NCBI GenBank assembly: GCA_002413385.1
Contig: DHWW01000142.1
Span: forward strand, 4,346 to 13,112
Origin: Granulicella sp. UBA5172
GTDB taxonomy: Bacteria > Acidobacteriota > Terriglobia > Terriglobales > Acidobacteriaceae
Length of the DNA: 8,767 bases
Direction of reading: 5' to 3'
Within the stretch, counting starts at the first letter, position 1; every line of letters begins with the position of its first letter. Made by a program: the position numbers and the translations under genes. The notes below the pieces were generated by a model. That model did no database searches. It saw only the letters and a program-made list of their open reading frames with translations, and was not told the origin of the DNA. Below, in pieces: positions 6,669 through 8,767 of this stretch.

Positions 6669-7226
6669 TTATTCTACCGTTTGGGCGCTTTGCGGAACGT
6701 CCGGTCCTGAATGTTCGGTGTTACCTGCGAGCAGGTCGAGGGCGTGGGAGAGGAGTGGAAGGACGGCGCGGAGGGAGCTCTCGGCACCGCGGGGATTGCC
6801 GGGGAGATTGAGGATCAGAGCTCCGCCAGTGGCTCCAGGGATGCCGCCAGCGACACCGCAGATGCCGCGGCCAAGGGCGGCGTAGGGAGTGCGGCGGGCG
6901 CCGTCCTGGCGGATGAGCTCGGCGAGGCCGGGAACGAGGCGGTCGCAGACGGAGAGAGTGGCTTCGGGGGTGATGTCGCGGGGGGCGAGGCCGGTGCCGC
7001 CGGTAGTGAGGATGAGGGCGGCGTGGGTGGCCGCGGCGTGCAGTGCGGAGATGAGCAGGGCGGGTTCGTCGGGGACGATGACGGTGTCGAGGAGTTGTGC
7101 GCCGGCCTCGGTGAGGAGACGGGCAAGGGCAGGGCCGGAGAGGTCGACCTGGGTGCCGGCGGAGCAGCGGTCGCTGACGGTAAGAACAATGGCGGTACGG
7201 CCGGCGAGGGTTGTGGGTGCCTGCAT
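6669..7226 (-). CDS. mog: MogA/MoaB-family molybdopterin adenylyltransferase
   Basis: A 185-aa protein of the MogA/MoaB family, which activates molybdopterin with ATP to give MPT-AMP before metal insertion in molybdenum cofactor synthesis; it acts in the cytosol. Motifs in order are LTVSDRCSAGTQVDLSGPAL (15-34), LTTGGTGLAPRDITPEATL (73-91, the nucleotide/MPT-binding loop) and LILNLPGNPRGAESSL (137-152). The TPEAT and LNLPG-P motifs favour MogA over MoaB, but assignment within the family is not certain. The start ATG has no clear Shine-Dalgarno, and the candidate promoter lies so close that the mRNA could be leaderless. It is co-transcribed with the dedA-like gene. No other cofactor gene is visible here. 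The C-terminal 16 residues after LLAGN are polar and probably disordered. Confidence 0.9.
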   Translation of the reverse strand: MQAPTTLAGRTAIVLTVSDRCSAGTQVDLSGPALARLLTEAGAQLLDTVIVPDEPALLISALHAAATHAALILTTGGTGLAPRDITPEATLSVCDRLVPGLAELIRQDGARRTPYAALGRGICGVAGGIPGATGGALILNLPGNPRGAESSLRAVLPLLSHALDLLAGNTEHSGPDVPQSAQTVE

Positions 7227-7232
7227 GTCTCA

Positions 7233-7261
7233 AGAATAGATGGGAGTGCGCGGAATGTCTC
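7233..7261 (-). promoter_or_regulatory. Promoter candidate for the mog-dedA unit
   Basis: On the minus strand, GAGACA (7261-7256) and TATTCT (7238-7233) are spaced 17 bp, each matching four of six consensus bases. Only six nt (TGAGAC) separate the -10 from the mog ATG, so transcription would start at or beside the start codon. That agrees with the absence of a Shine-Dalgarno. It is a candidate only. Confidence 0.32.
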
Positions 7262-7333
7262 TGGAGATGAGAAAATGGAAAGGCCAGCGTCTTTTTGGTC
7301 TGGTGATTCGCTGCGGCGGGCGCAACCTTCGCT

Positions 7334-8473
7334 GTGGTTGATTCGTCACAGACTAACGACCCGATGCCCATCACACCACCACAGATCGATCCAGAATTTC
7401 CACGGCCCGAAGCCGAAGCCCCTAAGGGTGGAACCCGCGAGAACGAAGTAGAGACGGCGTCCAATGTGACGACGTCGGTTGTGCCACATGATGCATCGGG
7501 GCGGTCTGTCACCGCCCCGATGCGGATACGCACCAACCGGTATGGCGAGCTGGAGGAGCATGAGCTCATACGCCTGCTGGATACGATTGAGGATGAACGT
7601 GCACGCGGAAGGTTTCGCGAATCGATTTACATTTCGATGTTCATCTGGCTGGCGATTGCATGGTTAGCCTTTTATGGACCGAAGTACCTTTGGCACTCTC
7701 CGCAGTTGATCAGCCCGACGGAGGCACTGCAGCAGCAGGAGATGGTGCGGTTGAATGCTCCGGTGTTGCCGCACCACATGCCGGCGGCACCGCCGAAGAT
7801 TGATCGGGGAACGCTGAATAAGCTCCGGACGATGGAGTCGAAGCGCTTGCCCGCGCCAGTGGCACCGACGCAGCAAGCTCCTCCTGTGGCTATGCAGCCG
7901 ACACCTGAGGTTCCATCTCCGGCGATGCCGCAACCGGTGGCACCGCGCCCGATACCGCGTGCATCAGCGCCCGTACCGGAGGCACCGTTGCCGCAGGCAC
8001 CAACCCGGCCAAACTTCAACACGGGAGGGTCTGCGAGCCAGGAGATGCAGCAGGCAATGCAAGGTTCCGCGCACGCTGGTAGCGGTGGAAGCGTGGGCAT
8101 ACAAGGCGGTACTGGCAGAGGTGCGGCGCTCGGGCAAGGCGTGGATATTCTTTCCGATACGCAGGGTGTCAACTTCCAGCCGTATCTGCAACGTATTCTG
8201 CGTCAGATTTACGAGCAGTGGATTCCACTGATTCCAGAAGAGGCGCAGCCGCCGCTGAGTAAGCAGGGTGCGACACTGATTCGCTTTACGATCAATGCGG
8301 ATGGAACGATTTCGGCGATGCACCTGGACGGATCGACCCATGACGACGCGCTGAACCGTGCAGCGTGGGGTTCGATTACAGGGGTGGGACAATTTCCGCC
8401 GCTGCCGAAGGAGTTCCACGGACCGAATCTGGAACTGCGCATTCATTACCTGGTCAACAAGCAGACGGAGTAG
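7334..8473 (+). CDS. TonB/TolA-like energy transducer
   Basis: A 379-aa protein with the layout of TonB/TolA proteins, which couple the inner-membrane proton-motive force to the outer membrane. Residues 1-96 are cytoplasmic and polar, one membrane helix spans 98-115 (IYISMFIWLAIAWLAFYG), residues 172-226 are a Pro/Ala-rich periplasmic spacer, 230-269 are Gly-rich, and 281-379 form a TonB C-terminal domain (FQPYLQRILRQIYEQW, LIRFTINADGTISAMHLDGS, FPPLP, ELRIHYLV). The cytoplasmic part is far longer than in classical TonB. The start is uncertain: GTG at 7334 is used here, ATG at 7364 and ATG at 7520 are alternatives, and none has a good Shine-Dalgarno. The most family-like part begins near residue 64. 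No exbB or exbD is adjacent. The next gene starts five nt after the stop. A perfect 13-bp hairpin lies inside the coding sequence at 7493-7523. Confidence 0.88.
   Translation: MVDSSQTNDPMPITPPQIDPEFPRPEAEAPKGGTRENEVETASNVTTSVVPHDASGRSVTAPMRIRTNRYGELEEHELIRLLDTIEDERARGRFRESIYISMFIWLAIAWLAFYGPKYLWHSPQLISPTEALQQQEMVRLNAPVLPHHMPAAPPKIDRGTLNKLRTMESKRLPAPVAPTQQAPPVAMQPTPEVPSPAMPQPVAPRPIPRASAPVPEAPLPQAPTRPNFNTGGSASQEMQQAMQGSAHAGSGGSVGIQGGTGRGAALGQGVDILSDTQGVNFQPYLQRILRQIYEQWIPLIPEEAQPPLSKQGATLIRFTINADGTISAMHLDGSTHDDALNRAAWGSITGVGQFPPLPKEFHGPNLELRIHYLVNKQTE
7493..7523 (+). repeat. Perfect 13-bp inverted repeat with 5-nt loop inside the tonB-like gene
   Basis: GCATCGGGGCGGT (7493-7505) and ACCGCCCCGATGC (7511-7523) are exact reverse complements around the loop CTGTC. 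A G-U pair can extend the stem by one in RNA. It lies near codons 54-64, before the membrane helix, and the internal ATG at 7520-7522 falls in its right arm. No T-run follows, so it is not a usual terminator. A structured mRNA element or a small palindromic insertion are both possible. Confidence 0.85.
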
Positions 8474-8478
8474 CAGGG

Positions 8479-8709
8479 ATGTATAGCTTGGAGAGCGAGC
8501 CTCGAGCAGCGGCACCGCGGACACCTGAGCCGACGCGAGGGATTTTGCGTCAGCGTGCGGAGTTTCAGGTATATCGGGCCGAACGCGAAAGAATTGAACG
8601 CAGGAGCGCGGTGCGCGGACTGATTTTACTTGCGGTAGTGGCGTTGGTGGGAAACATTGCGCGTGCTGGGCTGGATCGTGTATTCGTGCATGGCTGGTGG
8701 AGGCCCTAG
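8479..8709 (+). CDS. Small single-pass membrane protein, unknown function
   Basis: A 76-aa protein I do not recognise. Residues 1-45 are polar and rich in Arg and Glu (RAERERIERRS at 33-43, likely helical), followed by one hydrophobic helix at about 47-62 (GLILLAVVALVGNIAR) and a short tail ending in HGWWRP. By the positive-inside rule the N-terminus is cytoplasmic. It starts five nt after the tonB-like stop, with CAGGG just upstream as a weak Shine-Dalgarno, and its stop overlaps the next GTG by one base. The tight packing suggests it is translated together with both neighbours. A role beside the TonB-like protein is possible but is supported only by position. Confidence 0.72.
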   Translation: MYSLESEPRAAAPRTPEPTRGILRQRAEFQVYRAERERIERRSAVRGLILLAVVALVGNIARAGLDRVFVHGWWRP

Positions 8710-8767
8710 TGCGTGAGCGCGGAGAGAACGAATATCCGCTGGTGGTGGTGGCGGGGGCTACGGCGGG
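8709..8767 (+). CDS. miaA: Probable tRNA dimethylallyltransferase, 5' end only
   Basis: Nineteen codons from a GTG that overlaps the preceding TAG by one base run off the right edge. The last visible residues, YPLVVVAGATAG, look like the first beta strand and the start of the P-loop of MiaA (family pattern P-L-I-V-x-x-G-x-T-A-x-G-K-S). MiaA transfers a dimethylallyl group to A37 of tRNAs that read codons starting with U. The decisive GKS is outside the window, so another P-loop NTPase is not excluded. Continued open frame and the tight overlap support a real gene. Confidence 0.5.
   Translation, partial: MRERGENEYPLVVVAGATA

Noticed and set aside
6711..7451. Long plus-strand ORF of 246 codons opposite the mog-like gene
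   Set aside because: Its product is a Gly/Glu/Ala-rich shadow of a GC-rich gene with clear family motifs on the other strand.
7672..8172. Minus-strand ORF of 166 codons opposite the TonB-like gene
   Set aside because: It mirrors the proline-rich spacer of the TonB-like gene and has no recognisable motif or ribosome binding site.

Overview
The window looks like a chromosomal housekeeping segment from an Acidobacteriota genome, probably Acidobacteriaceae/Terriglobia. This is inferred from moderately high GC coding sequence, from an RNase R with basic low-complexity insertions, from a TonB-like protein followed by a tiny membrane protein and an apparent miaA, and from lineage-type hypothetical membrane proteins. 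No database search was possible, so the taxonomic call is tentative. No rRNA, tRNA, CRISPR array, transposase or prophage gene was seen.

Layout, left to right. (1) Positions 2-2344, minus strand: most of an RNase R gene; its C-terminus runs off the left edge. (2) Positions 2345-2732: a long AT-rich divergent intergenic region with palindromes and a weak promoter candidate. (3) Positions 2733-5196, plus strand: a 63-aa secreted peptide with a C-terminal cysteine pair, a 40-nt intercistronic hairpin that buries the next ribosome binding site, a 322-aa protein with about seven membrane segments, and 9 nt later a YdjM-type membrane-bound metal-dependent hydrolase. (4) Positions 5381-5938, plus strand: a DUF6580-type membrane protein ending at a strong bidirectional terminator. 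(5) Positions 6005-7226, minus strand: a two-gene unit, MogA/MoaB-family molybdopterin protein then a DedA/VTT membrane protein. (6) Positions 7334-8767, plus strand: a tight unit of a TonB/TolA-like energy transducer, a 76-aa single-pass membrane protein, and the first codons of what is probably miaA.

Most of the window is ordinary. The part worth a second look is 2540-3981: an AT-rich control region, a small exported peptide, a hairpin that pairs exactly with the Shine-Dalgarno of the next gene, and a polytopic membrane protein. This could be a peptide/membrane-protein pair with built-in translational control, but no function is shown by the sequence. A second unexplained structure is a perfect 13-bp hairpin inside the 5' part of the TonB-like gene.
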